This document shows, piece by piece, positions 14,868 through 22,837 of a DNA stretch of 64,000 bases (positions within the stretch are counted from its first letter, which is position 1; each line of letters opens with the position of its first letter). Where the stretch lies: assembly GCF_025567095.1 (NCBI RefSeq), contig NZ_JAOQJH010000010.1; one strand, written 5' to 3'. Both the position numbers and the translations under genes were made by a program. Origin of the DNA: Anthropogastromicrobium aceti. Its GTDB lineage: Bacteria > Bacillota > Clostridia > Lachnospirales > Lachnospiraceae. Under the pieces are notes generated by a model. The model was not told the origin of the DNA. It searched no databases and was given only the letters and a program-made list of their open reading frames with translations.

Positions 14868-15965
14868 ATGAATTTAAATTTGAGACCAGCAAGTGAGTGC
14901 AAATTTGATGCAGTATCTCTGGGCGAGGTTATGCTTCGTCTTGATCCGGGCGAGGGCAGAATCCGTACTGCAAGATCCTTCCGTGCATGGGAAGGCGGCG
15001 GAGAGTACAATGTTATCCGTGGTTTAAGAAAGTGCTTCAAGATGAATACCGCTGTTATCACTGCATTTGCTGATAACGAAGTTGGTATGCTGATGGAAGA
15101 TTTCATCTGCCAGGGTGGTGTTGATACTTCCCTTATCAAGTGGATGAAGACTGACGGTATTGGTCGTATCTGCCGTAACGGTTTAAACTTCACTGAGAGA
15201 GGATTTGGAATCCGTGGTGCTGTAGGTTGCTCTGACCGTGCAAACACTGCTATTTCTAAGGCTACTCCAGATGATTTCGATTTTGAGTACATCTTCGGAA
15301 CATTAGGTGTTCGTTGGCTGCATACCGGCGGTATCTACGCTGCACTGTCTGAGCAGTCTTGCGAGACTGTTTTAGCTGCAATCAAGACCGCTAAGAAGTA
15401 TGGAACTATCGTATCCTACGACTTAAACTATCGTCCATCTATGTGGAGCGCTATCGGCGGACAGGCTAAGGCTCAGGAAGTAAACAAGGAGATCGCTAAG
15501 TACGTTGACGTTATGATCGGTAACGAGGAAGACTTCACCGCTTGCCTTGGCTTCGAGATCGAAGGAAACGATGCAAACTTAAAGACTCTGAATCTTGACG
15601 GATACAAGAAGATGATCAATGAGGCTGCTAAGACTTACCCGAACTTCAAGGCTGTAGCTACAACTCTTCGTCAGGTTAAGACTGCAACTGTTAACGATTG
15701 GAGCGCAATTTGCTGGGCAGATGGTGAGATCTACAAGGCTAAGGATTACAACGGTCTGGAGATCATGGACCGTGTAGGCGGCGGCGATTCCTTCGCATCT
15801 GGTCTGATCTACGGTTTAATGACTACTGAGAACGCTGAGATGGCTGTTAACTATGGTGCAGCTCACGGCGCACTGGCTATGACAACTCCTGGTGATACCA
15901 CTATGGCAAGCAAGAAGGAAGTAGAGGCTATCATGGGCGGAGCTGGAGCTCGTGTACAGAGATAA
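14868..15965 (+). CDS. kdgK: 2-keto-3-deoxygluconate kinase (PfkB family)
   Basis: A 365-residue PfkB-type kinase that phosphorylates KDG to KDPG, the substrate of the upstream aldolase. Visible: SLGEVMLRLDPGEGRIR at the N terminus, GGGEYNVIRGL, SYDLNYRPSMW, and the C-terminal signature DRVGGGDSFASGLIYG with the catalytic Asp. It is longer than common 310-residue KdgK proteins but matches the long Firmicutes type. Its pairing with eda supports the substrate. Codons are as strongly biased as in eda. The start has a weak AAGAAAGG about 15 nt upstream; no better start is seen. Confidence 0.9.
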   Translation: MNLNLRPASECKFDAVSLGEVMLRLDPGEGRIRTARSFRAWEGGGEYNVIRGLRKCFKMNTAVITAFADNEVGMLMEDFICQGGVDTSLIKWMKTDGIGRICRNGLNFTERGFGIRGAVGCSDRANTAISKATPDDFDFEYIFGTLGVRWLHTGGIYAALSEQSCETVLAAIKTAKKYGTIVSYDLNYRPSMWSAIGGQAKAQEVNKEIAKYVDVMIGNEEDFTACLGFEIEGNDANLKTLNLDGYKKMINEAAKTYPNFKAVATTLRQVKTATVNDWSAICWADGEIYKAKDYNGLEIMDRVGGGDSFASGLIYGLMTTENAEMAVNYGAAHGALAMTTPGDTTMASKKEVEAIMGGAGARVQR

Positions 15966-16035
15966 GTAATAATTCAACCCGGTAAGTAATGAGATCCTAC
16001 TCGTGAATTTTACGAAAAATAATAGTAAAAATTTT

Positions 16036-16077
16036 CCCCTCGAAATGGTGTATAAACATCGTTTCGGGGGATTTTTG
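16036..16077 (+). terminator. Rho-independent terminator after kdgK
   Basis: CCCCTCGAAA and TTTCGGGGG pair (one G-T wobble) around a loop of about 15 nt, followed directly by ATTTTTG. It closes the eda-kdgK operon. Confidence 0.85.
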
Positions 16078-16190
16078 TATCTTAGGGATTGTGTATAAAA
16101 TCTTGTTTCTTGATAGATACTGTGGAAGAGAGAAGCTTTTTAGCTAAGCTTTTTGAAACTATCCGTTATTTACAGGAGGAAAACAAACTG

Positions 16191-16622
16191 ATGGATGATC
16201 AGACAAAAAAGCTTTTAAAGGAGTGTAATGTAGGCTGCAAGATGGCGCTTCAAAGTATGACACAGGTAGAAGATTATCTTGAGGACAGTGAGCTAGAGCA
16301 AGCTGTAGAGGATTATCGCAGAGAGCATGAGCGAGTAGAGAAGGAAACATCGCGTCTTTTAATGGAGGCGGGTGTATCAGAGAAGGATCCAAGTCCTGTG
16401 GCATCTGCATCTTCATGGATTACAACAGAGATGCGGCTTATGATGAAGGGAGATTGTCATCAGGTAGCAAAACTGATGATGAATGGATGCAACATGGGGA
16501 TTCAAAGCATTGCAAAGTGTCAGAATGAGTGTAGGGATGCAAGCTGGGAAGCCAGACAGATTGCAGAAGGTTTGATACACACTGAAGAAGATTTTATGGG
16601 AAGGATGAAGGAGTTTTTGTAA
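16191..16622 (+). CDS. Small all-helical protein of unknown function
   Basis: 143 residues from ATG 16191, chosen because TACAGGAGGAAAAC lies just before it; longer upstream readings lack such a site. The sequence is rich in charged residues and predicted helix, with no signal peptide or membrane segment. Two similar stretches, NVGCKMALQSMTQVEDYL and GCNMGIQSIAKCQNECRD, suggest an internal duplication, each with the pattern (N/V)xGCxM-x-(I/L)QS. Conserved Cys, His and Met could bind metal, as in ferritin-like helical bundles. I do not recognise the family. It stands alone between two terminators, upstream of the K+ transport genes. Confidence 0.75.
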   Translation: MDDQTKKLLKECNVGCKMALQSMTQVEDYLEDSELEQAVEDYRREHERVEKETSRLLMEAGVSEKDPSPVASASSWITTEMRLMMKGDCHQVAKLMMNGCNMGIQSIAKCQNECRDASWEARQIAEGLIHTEEDFMGRMKEFL

Positions 16623-16630
16623 CTTAATCA

Positions 16631-16650
16631 GGGCGCTTATGCGCCCTTGC
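16631..16650 (+). terminator. Short GC-rich hairpin after the small helical gene
   Basis: GGGCGC (16631-16636), TTAT loop, GCGCCC (16641-16646), followed by TTGCG. Strong stem but only a short T stretch, so a probable but imperfect terminator. Confidence 0.6.
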
Positions 16651-16686
16651 GAAATTTACGTGTCACATCATCGTAATATTTTCCAG

Positions 16687-16715
16687 TTGCATATCAACAC
16701 CTAAATCGCTATAAT
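16687..16715 (+). promoter_or_regulatory. Promoter of the K+ uptake genes
   Basis: TTGCAT (16687-16692), exactly 17 bp, then consensus TATAAT (16710-16715), followed 33 nt later by the start of the TrkH/KtrB gene. Confidence 0.65.
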
Positions 16716-16748
16716 GAGGGAAAATACATAAAGAAAGTAGAGGAAGAC

Positions 16749-18122
16749 ATGAAAAGTATAAAGAAATGGTCATTTACACAGGTTATGGTATTTGGCTTTC
16801 TGGCGCTGATACTTGTAGGTGCATGCATTTTAATGCTGCCGATATGCAATGCCAATGGAAAGTGGCTCAATTTTCCAGATGCACTGTTTACATCATGTAC
16901 CTGTGTCTGTGTGACAGGACTAGTAACTGTTGTCCCGGCATTTCAGTTTACATTTCTGGGAAAGTTGGTCATGCTGTTTTTAATTCAAGTCGGAGGCTGG
17001 GGCGTTATTGTCTGTGTGACGTATGTGCTTGTTCTTATGAAAGTCAAACTCACCATTCAGGAACGCGTGATGCTGCAAAATTATTTTAACCGCGACAGTA
17101 TGCGTGGTCTTGTCGGAATACTGCAGTATGTCGTAAAGGGATCACTTGTGGTAGAAGGCATTGGTGCGTTAGGATATGCATGCCGCTTTATTCCACAGTT
17201 TGGACTGCTTCGAGGCATATGGTATGCAGTGTTTCACTCAATATCAGCCTTTTGTAATGCAGGAGTAGATTTACTAGGCGATTCTAGTTTTGCGATGTAT
17301 GCAGATGATGTACTGATAAATACAGTTACAGCTTTTTTAATTATAGCAGGCGGAATTGGCTTTATGGTATGGAGGGAATTGGTTGCTTTTATAAAAAAGG
17401 CAGCTAAGAAGGAGACAGGAATCAGACAGGGTCTGAGAAAGCTATCTCTTCATACAAAGTTAGTGCTTTTAATGACAATCAGTTTGTTATTGGGCGGAAC
17501 TTTATTTTTCTTCATTGTAGAATATAATAATCCAAATACATTAGGATCTATGGGCTTTTTCCAAAAGCTGATGGCATCATTCTTCCAGTCAGTGACAACA
17601 AGAACTGCAGGATTTTTTACTGTGCCGCAGGATCAGCTTAGAGAGGTTTCGAGGCTGTTTAGCTGTTTTTTGATGTATATTGGAGGCTCTCCTGTAGGAA
17701 CAGCAGGAGGTGTGAAAACAGTTACAGTAGCTGTTGTGCTGCTTAGCTGTGGTTCTATTCTGGCAGGTCATGAAGATACAGAGTGCTTCAGGCGTTGTAT
17801 TCCAATGAATATTGTGCGAACAGCATTGTCAGTTTGCATTGGAGGTTTATTGTTGGTACTAGTAGGCACCCTTGCATTAATGGTTGCAGAGCCAGAGGCA
17901 ACAATTATGCAGGCTACATATGAGGTGGTCTCTGCAACGGCGACAGTAGGTCTGACAGCAGGTCTTACGCCGAAACTTCACATTGCTGGAAAATTTATTA
18001 TTATTGCGCTGATGTATATGGGTCGAATTGGACCTATTACAATTCCTCTTATGATTGCAGGAAGTATAAAGAGAAGAAATGAAAAGAGAAGACTGCCAGA
18101 GGAACATATCATGGTAGGATAA
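16749..18122 (+). CDS. TrkH/KtrB-family potassium uptake channel subunit
   Basis: A 457-residue membrane protein of the SKT superfamily with four pore-loop repeats. The selectivity-filter-like segments are visible in order: CVCVTGLV near residue 57, SAFCNAGV, TTRTAGFF and SATATVGLT. It moves K+ (often with Na+ coupling) across the cytoplasmic membrane and requires a TrkA/KtrA RCK ring, encoded 42 nt downstream. Length suits KtrB. GTAGAGGAAG precedes the ATG. Control by c-di-AMP is known for KtrA proteins in Firmicutes; no riboswitch-like leader is evident here. Confidence 0.93.
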   Translation: MKSIKKWSFTQVMVFGFLALILVGACILMLPICNANGKWLNFPDALFTSCTCVCVTGLVTVVPAFQFTFLGKLVMLFLIQVGGWGVIVCVTYVLVLMKVKLTIQERVMLQNYFNRDSMRGLVGILQYVVKGSLVVEGIGALGYACRFIPQFGLLRGIWYAVFHSISAFCNAGVDLLGDSSFAMYADDVLINTVTAFLIIAGGIGFMVWRELVAFIKKAAKKETGIRQGLRKLSLHTKLVLLMTISLLLGGTLFFFIVEYNNPNTLGSMGFFQKLMASFFQSVTTRTAGFFTVPQDQLREVSRLFSCFLMYIGGSPVGTAGGVKTVTVAVVLLSCGSILAGHEDTECFRRCIPMNIVRTALSVCIGGLLLVLVGTLALMVAEPEATIMQATYEVVSATATVGLTAGLTPKLHIAGKFIIIALMYMGRIGPITIPLMIAGSIKRRNEKRRLPEEHIMVG

Positions 18123-18164
18123 GATTATTTTAAATGCGAGCTTTGAAAAGCAGAAGGGAAAGTC

Positions 18165-18815
18165 ATGAAAAAACAGCAGTATATTGTATTTGGTTTAAAT
18201 CGTTTTGGCACAAGTGTAGCGAGAACACTTGCAGCAGCTGGAAATGAGGTAGTGGCAGTGGATCAGGATGCAGACCGCGTGGCACAGATCGCTGATGATG
18301 TCAGCTATGCAGTGCAGGTTGATGTGGCCGATGAGGATGCCATGAGCGGTCTTGGAATGGAGCATATGGATGGTGCAGTCATTGCTGTTGCTAGCAACAT
18401 GGAAGCAAGCATTGTGATTGCAATGAAATGTAAGGAGTATAACATTCCACAAATTATTGCAACTGGAAAAAACGAAGTGCATGGAAAGGTCTTGAAAAAG
18501 CTTGGTGTCACAAGAGTCGTATTTCCAGAAGTGGAGATGGGTGCGCGAGTTGGAAAATATCTTACGGCACGTGATTTTTCAGACTGGATTAATCTGTCAA
18601 ATGATTACAGTATGGTCGAGATGGCAATTCCATCAGCGTGGGTAGGAAAGACTCTTCGTGAACTTGATCTTAGAAATAAATATGGAATGAACATTGCAGG
18701 TATTCGCATTAATAACCACATGAATTTGCAGTTTTCACCAGATGAAAAACTACAAAAAGATATGCAGATGTATGTCATTGGAAAGGACAAGGATCTGCAG
18801 CATTTCAATGGTTAA
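18165..18815 (+). CDS. TrkA/KtrA-family potassium uptake regulatory subunit
   Basis: The 216-residue cytoplasmic RCK protein has an N-terminal Rossmann domain (VFGLNRFGTSVARTLAAAGNEV, then VDQDADRVAQI) that binds ATP/NAD(H), and a C-terminal TrkA_C domain (about 135-216: VEMAIPSAWVGKTLRELDL, MYVIGKDKDLQHF). It forms the gating ring for the channel encoded just upstream; the TrkA_C domain binds c-di-AMP in related proteins. AGAAGGGAAAG precedes the ATG. The pair forms a two-gene operon. Confidence 0.93.
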   Translation: MKKQQYIVFGLNRFGTSVARTLAAAGNEVVAVDQDADRVAQIADDVSYAVQVDVADEDAMSGLGMEHMDGAVIAVASNMEASIVIAMKCKEYNIPQIIATGKNEVHGKVLKKLGVTRVVFPEVEMGARVGKYLTARDFSDWINLSNDYSMVEMAIPSAWVGKTLRELDLRNKYGMNIAGIRINNHMNLQFSPDEKLQKDMQMYVIGKDKDLQHFNG

Positions 18816-18945
18816 GGCATGACAGATTTGTCCTTTTGACAGATATTCCTATTTTTACACGGAAAACTTCTATATATTACTCAATTTACAGATTAGCCTG
18901 CGAATGATATACTTTTCTTGAAAAAAGAAAAGGGAGGTATCTGTT

Positions 18946-20355
18946 GTGAAAACATCATACAGATTATCAGAGGCAGCTTTCCGTCTTGATGGAAAAATGC
19001 CGCTGAAGCAGGCAATCCCGCTTGGCTTACAGCATGTGCTGGCTATGTTTGTGGGAAACTTAACGCCGCTTTTGATCATCACCGGCGCATGTGGAATTGC
19101 AGGCGGTGAGTTTGCAGATTTACAGCTGCAGCTTTTACAGAATGCAATGCTGGTAGCAGGAATTGTTACTTTAGTTCAGCTGTTCGCTATCGGACCGGTC
19201 GGAGGAAAGGTTCCGATTATTATGGGTACATCTTCTGGTTTTATCGGAGTATTTAACTCAGTTGCCGCAACTATGGGCGGAGGCGTTCTTGCCTATGGTG
19301 CCATTATGGGAGCATCCATAATCGGTGGTTTGTTTGAGACTGTTCTTGGTTTCTTCTTAAAGCCACTTCGTAAATTCTTCCCATCCGTAGTGACAGGTAC
19401 AGTTGTTATGTCCATCGGTCTTAGCTTGATTTCAGTCGGCATCAATTCTTTTGGCGGCGGAAATACAGCAAAAGACTTTGGTTCCATGGAAAATCTGCTT
19501 TTAGCATTGTTTGTTCTTGTAATGATTCTTGTTTTCAAGCATGCGACAAAGGGCTTTGCAAGCTTTTCTGCAATTTTACTTGGAATTATCTGTGGTTATG
19601 TAGCAGCATTTATCATGGGTTTTGTACTTCCGACAACAGGTGTTACAGCAGATGGTGTTGAGTATACAAAGGCATGGGTATTAAATTGGCAGAAGGTAGC
19701 AGACGCGTCTTGGTTTGCAATTCCGACATTGATGCCGGTAAAGCCAGTATTTGATCTGCGTGCGATCCTCCCAGTATTGATTATGTTTGTCGTAACAGCA
19801 GTTGAGACTGTTGGTGATATCTCTGGCGTTATGGAAGGTGGTCTTGGCCGTGAAGCTACCGATACAGAGCTTTCAGGCGGTGTTATGTGTGATGGTCTTG
19901 GATCTTCCTTTGCAGCACTGTTTGGTGTGCTTCCGAATACCTCCTTCTCACAGAACGTTGGTCTTGTAAGCATGACAAAGATTGTAAACCGTTTTGCATT
20001 GTCAACAGGTGCTATTTTCCTGATTCTTTGCGGACTCTGTCCAAAGCTTGGTGCAATCGTTTCAATTATGCCGCAGTCAGTTTTAGGCGGTGCAGCAGTT
20101 ATGATGTTCTCCTCAATTGTAATTAGCGGTATTCAGCTGATCACAAAGGAGCCATTGACAGCAAGAAATCTTTCTATCGTTTCTGTTGCTCTTGGTGTTG
20201 GCTATGGTATGGGTGCAAATGCAAGCATCTTAAATCAGGCACCACAGGCAGTTCAGCTGATCTTTGGCGGTTCAGGAATCGTTCCGGCAGCACTTGTTGC
20301 TATTGTATTAAATATTCTTCTTCCTAAGGAAAAGAAAGAGGATGCAGCAGCGTAA
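18946..20355 (+). CDS. NCS2-family purine/uracil permease
   Basis: A 469-residue permease of the nucleobase-cation symporter 2 family with about 14 transmembrane helices. Visible: PLKQAIPLGLQHVLAMFVGNLTP at the start, GTSSGFIGVF, and the family motif in the region PVLIMFVVTAVETVGDISGV. It starts at GTG with GGGAGG 7 nt upstream. Neighbouring molybdenum hydroxylase genes suggest xanthine or another purine as substrate rather than uracil, although upp is also in the window. It converges with the MocA-like gene with only 7 nt between stops and no visible terminator. Confidence 0.92.
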   Translation: MKTSYRLSEAAFRLDGKMPLKQAIPLGLQHVLAMFVGNLTPLLIITGACGIAGGEFADLQLQLLQNAMLVAGIVTLVQLFAIGPVGGKVPIIMGTSSGFIGVFNSVAATMGGGVLAYGAIMGASIIGGLFETVLGFFLKPLRKFFPSVVTGTVVMSIGLSLISVGINSFGGGNTAKDFGSMENLLLALFVLVMILVFKHATKGFASFSAILLGIICGYVAAFIMGFVLPTTGVTADGVEYTKAWVLNWQKVADASWFAIPTLMPVKPVFDLRAILPVLIMFVVTAVETVGDISGVMEGGLGREATDTELSGGVMCDGLGSSFAALFGVLPNTSFSQNVGLVSMTKIVNRFALSTGAIFLILCGLCPKLGAIVSIMPQSVLGGAAVMMFSSIVISGIQLITKEPLTARNLSIVSVALGVGYGMGANASILNQAPQAVQLIFGGSGIVPAALVAIVLNILLPKEKKEDAAA

Positions 20356-20362
20356 GCAAAGA

Positions 20363-20977
20363 TCACATAAGCTGATATTTGAAGCGATTAAGAAGTATAA
20401 GCAAATCTTTTTGTGTATCAACATCTTTTAGTTCATATTCGTCCTGAACGGGTACTAATTGTATCCGTTCAGGATATTTTTTTGCAACAAAACCGCCGCC
20501 CTTTCCCTCGGGCAGAGAAAAAAGTTCAGAAAATGCCCAGCTTGGAAAAAGAACAGGGGCACCAGGAGTGTTTTGAAAGGCAGGGCGAATAATTTTTTTG
20601 TTGTCAGCTAAAAAAGCATCAATAAGATTAATTATAGTTTCGCGGCTAAGAAGCGGCTGATCGCCAGGACAAAACAGGCATCCACTTATATCACCATTAC
20701 GCGTAACCTCGTCCAAGCCCAGACGTATGGTATCATTTCTAAAGGGCTTATCATGCAAAATAACAGGAATATTTTGAGCATGGCACAGCGAAGCAACATC
20801 TGCATGGCGTGTCACAACAACGCGGTGTGAAAAAAGACCATCTGTAACAGTAAGTGCGCGACATATCAGGGGCTGCCCATCAAAATCAGCCATCAGCTTG
20901 TTGCCGCCAAAACGCTTTCCAAGCCCAGACGCCATAATGACACAGCCAAGATGTAGGGTATTAGAGTTAATCTGCAT
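20363..20977 (-). CDS. MocA-like molybdenum cofactor nucleotidyltransferase
   Basis: The 204-residue NTP-transferase-fold protein starts with IMASGLGKRFGGNKLM, the signature loop (LAAGxSxRMGxxKL) of MobA/MocA enzymes, followed by FCPGDQPLL with the metal-binding Asp and a C-terminal VDTQKDL. MocA adds CMP to molybdopterin for enzymes of the xanthine dehydrogenase type, matching the hydroxylase subunits encoded divergently. GGAG precedes the ATG. Related members act in selenium-dependent molybdenum hydroxylase clusters. No moa/mog/modABC genes are in the window. Confidence 0.85.
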   Translation of the reverse strand: MQINSNTLHLGCVIMASGLGKRFGGNKLMADFDGQPLICRALTVTDGLFSHRVVVTRHADVASLCHAQNIPVILHDKPFRNDTIRLGLDEVTRNGDISGCLFCPGDQPLLSRETIINLIDAFLADNKKIIRPAFQNTPGAPVLFPSWAFSELFSLPEGKGGGFVAKKYPERIQLVPVQDEYELKDVDTQKDLLILLNRFKYQLM

Positions 20978-21016
20978 AGTATATTCTCCATTTTTAGGTT
21001 AGGTTATTTTTTTAGG

Positions 21017-21081
21017 TACAGTTCACGGATAAGCCAATATTTATAGCAAAGCCCGAAGGTGAATGGATTTCACGAGCCGGA
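21017..21081 (+). repeat. Left-half copy of the MITE-like palindromic element
   Basis: TACAGTTCACGGATAA through GCCCGAAGGTGAATGG and ATTTCACGAGCCGGA matches the left arm of the complete element at 58493-58683 with few changes. The right arm is absent. It sits between the divergent MocA-like and hydroxylase genes and may supply or alter their upstream sequences. Confidence 0.8.
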
Positions 21082-21132
21082 ACTAATATTAAAAGTATAT
21101 CAAAACTGCTTTTCAAAATCAAATTGGATTGG

Positions 21133-21172
21133 TATAATGAAAGTGATGCTTACAGCATAGGAAAAATGCTGT
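21133..21172 (+). promoter_or_regulatory. -10 box and leader hairpin of the hydroxylase operon
   Basis: TATAAT (21133-21138) lacks a clear -35 partner. Fourteen bases later ACAGCAT (21152-21158) and ATGCTGT (21166-21172) form a perfect 7-bp stem with a 7-nt loop, near the expected 5' end of the mRNA. Either an operator or a 5' stem-loop. Confidence 0.45.
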
Positions 21173-21220
21173 GACAAATGATAATGGCAGTTTGTTAAAA
21201 CGACGTAAGGAGATGAGAGG

Positions 21221-22012
21221 ATGGTAACGATACAAAAATATGTTAAGGCGCAGAGTCTTGAGGAAGCATGGAAGCTTAATCAAGGCAAAAAGAATAGGAT
21301 TCTTGGCGGTATGCTGTGGATGCGTCTTGGAAATGGTACTATAAGTACAGCGATTGATTTGTGTGATCTTGGACTTGACACAATTGAAGAGACAGATGAG
21401 GAATTTTCCATTGGCGCACGTGTGACGCTTCGTGAGTTAGAGCAGCATGTAGGATTGAATACATATACGCATGACGCTGTGAAAAATGCAGTAAAGGATA
21501 TTGTCGGTGTCCAGTTTAGAAATATGGCGACAATCGGCGGAAGCATCTGGGGACGCTTTGGATTTTCAGATGTGATGACTGTTTTTCTGGCTATGGACAG
21601 CTATGTGGAGCTTTATAAGGGCGGAATTGTTTCAATGGCAGATTTTGTTTCAATGAAAATGGATAATGATATTTTGATTCGTGTGATTGTAAAAAAGCGT
21701 GCCTGTCAGATCGCTTATATGGCTGTTAGAAACCAGAGCACCGATTTTCCAGTGCTGACCTGTTGTGTATCAAAACTGGAAGGAAAGTATCGCGCTGTAA
21801 TTGGCGCTCGTCCGAAAAGAGCAAAACTTGTTAGTGATGAGAATGGCATAATGGCAAATGGTGTCACGAAGGAAGTTGCCGCTGCATTTGCTTCATATGT
21901 CGCAGAACAGGTGCCAACTGATAGCAATTTGCGCGGCAGCAGTACTTACCGTACACATTTGATTCATGTATTGACAGAACGCTGTGTGGTACAGCTTGAA
22001 AATCAGCAATAA
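21221..22012 (+). CDS. Molybdenum hydroxylase FAD-binding subunit (XdhB-like)
   Basis: The 263-residue protein is the medium, FAD-binding subunit of xanthine-dehydrogenase-type enzymes. Visible: RILGGMLWMRLG and LGLDTIEETDEEFSIGARVTLREL, then the FAD-contact motif VQFRNMATIGGSIWGRFGFSD, and a C-terminal CO-dehydrogenase-flavoprotein-like part. It passes electrons from Fe-S clusters to NAD+ or another acceptor. The 2Fe-2S subunit gene follows after 30 nt. The large molybdopterin subunit that would complete the enzyme is missing from this position, where an IS605-type element lies instead. AAGGAGATGAGAGG precedes the ATG. Confidence 0.9.
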   Translation: MVTIQKYVKAQSLEEAWKLNQGKKNRILGGMLWMRLGNGTISTAIDLCDLGLDTIEETDEEFSIGARVTLRELEQHVGLNTYTHDAVKNAVKDIVGVQFRNMATIGGSIWGRFGFSDVMTVFLAMDSYVELYKGGIVSMADFVSMKMDNDILIRVIVKKRACQIAYMAVRNQSTDFPVLTCCVSKLEGKYRAVIGARPKRAKLVSDENGIMANGVTKEVAAAFASYVAEQVPTDSNLRGSSTYRTHLIHVLTERCVVQLENQQ

Positions 22013-22042
22013 ATAAACGGCCCAAAACAGAAAGGGAAATGA

Positions 22043-22522
22043 ATGGAAATCAAGGTTAAATTAAATGGAAAAAATGTAATCGGCAATGTGGAAGCAGATA
22101 CAGTGCTGTTAGACTGGCTTCGTGAAAAGGGATGCCTTAGCGTTAAGCGCGGATGTGACACATCAAACTGCGGCCTGTGCACGGTATTTATGGATAATAA
22201 GCCGATTTTATCATGTTCAAAGCTTGCTGTGCAGGCAGATGGTCATGAGATTAAGACACTTGAAGGTCTTCAGGAAGAAGCATTAGAATTTGTAGGATTT
22301 ATCGCAGATCAGGGAGCAGACCAGTGTGGTTTTTGCAATCCAGGTTTTGTTATGAATACAATTGCACTTCTTCGCGAAAATCAAGATCCAACGGATGATG
22401 AAATCCGCGCATTTCTTGCCGGAAATCTTTGCCGCTGTTCTGGCTACGAAGGCCAGCTTCGCGGAATCCGTAACTTTCTTGACAGCCGCAAAGCTTGTGC
22501 AGACGAGAAAACTAGCAACTGA
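22043..22522 (+). CDS. Molybdenum hydroxylase 2Fe-2S subunit
   Basis: The 159-residue small subunit has the plant-type [2Fe-2S] motif (Cys38, Cys43, Cys46 in GCDTSNCGLC, and Cys58) followed by the helical [2Fe-2S] domain with QCGFCNPGF and NLCRCSGYEGQ. These two clusters relay electrons from the molybdenum site to FAD. The gene is intact and ends at TGA 22520-22522, immediately before the IS605-type element. With only the FAD and Fe-S subunits present, the catalytic subunit must be encoded elsewhere or has been lost. AAAGGGAAATGA is the ribosome binding site. Confidence 0.93.
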   Translation: MEIKVKLNGKNVIGNVEADTVLLDWLREKGCLSVKRGCDTSNCGLCTVFMDNKPILSCSKLAVQADGHEIKTLEGLQEEALEFVGFIADQGADQCGFCNPGFVMNTIALLRENQDPTDDEIRAFLAGNLCRCSGYEGQLRGIRNFLDSRKACADEKTSN

Positions 22523-22525
22523 CAA

Positions 22526-22837
22526 AGTAGAGCTAAAAGCTCATATCAATGAAGTCTCCACGCCCATGCGGTGCATAGCTCCTATGGACGTGGTATCAAA
22601 AGCGGAGCTTCGCTCCGAAAATACACACTAAAAGCTATGACCGATGTTTGTAAAGTTTTTGATGCCGTGCTACTTACGTCTCTCGAACGCAGACGAATGA
22701 GCCTATCGCTAGCCGTGCATGCAAAGGACTGTTCACGAAGTCCTCTATCCATTGGCGAATGAAACCTTTGGAATACTTAGATCCGGATCTTTTCAACCTG
22801 CCTTGCAGGGCGCGTCCGGATGACGCAGTTCTACTAC
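22526..22837 (-). ncRNA. Candidate omega-RNA (TnpB guide RNA scaffold)
   Basis: These 312 bases past the tnpB stop hold no gene, yet are rich in potential stems: CGGAGC-TTC-GCTCCG (about 22603-22617), a stem around TCCGGATC / GCGTCCGGA and the terminal 38-nt hairpin. In known TnpB systems the guide RNA arises from the 3' end of tnpB through the right end, with the guide taken from flanking DNA. By that rule this RNA runs on the minus strand from inside tnpB toward 22526, and its guide would match the end of the 2Fe-2S gene. Inference by analogy. Confidence 0.5.
22558..22595 (+). repeat. IS605-type terminal hairpin repeat, tnpB end
   Basis: Starts CCACGCCCATGCGG, ends CTCCTATGGACGTGGTA. CCACG-CCAT pairs with ATGG-CGTGG to form a subterminal hairpin. 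The same 38-mer occurs in the same orientation at 24767-24804 with two differences. A second small stem, GAGCT-AAA-AGCTC, precedes it at 22530-22542. Confidence 0.85.

Noticed and set aside
22597..22837. Plus-strand open frames in the region after tnpB as the missing Mo subunit remnant
   Set aside because: Translations show no molybdopterin-binding features; the region behaves as structured non-coding DNA of the IS element.
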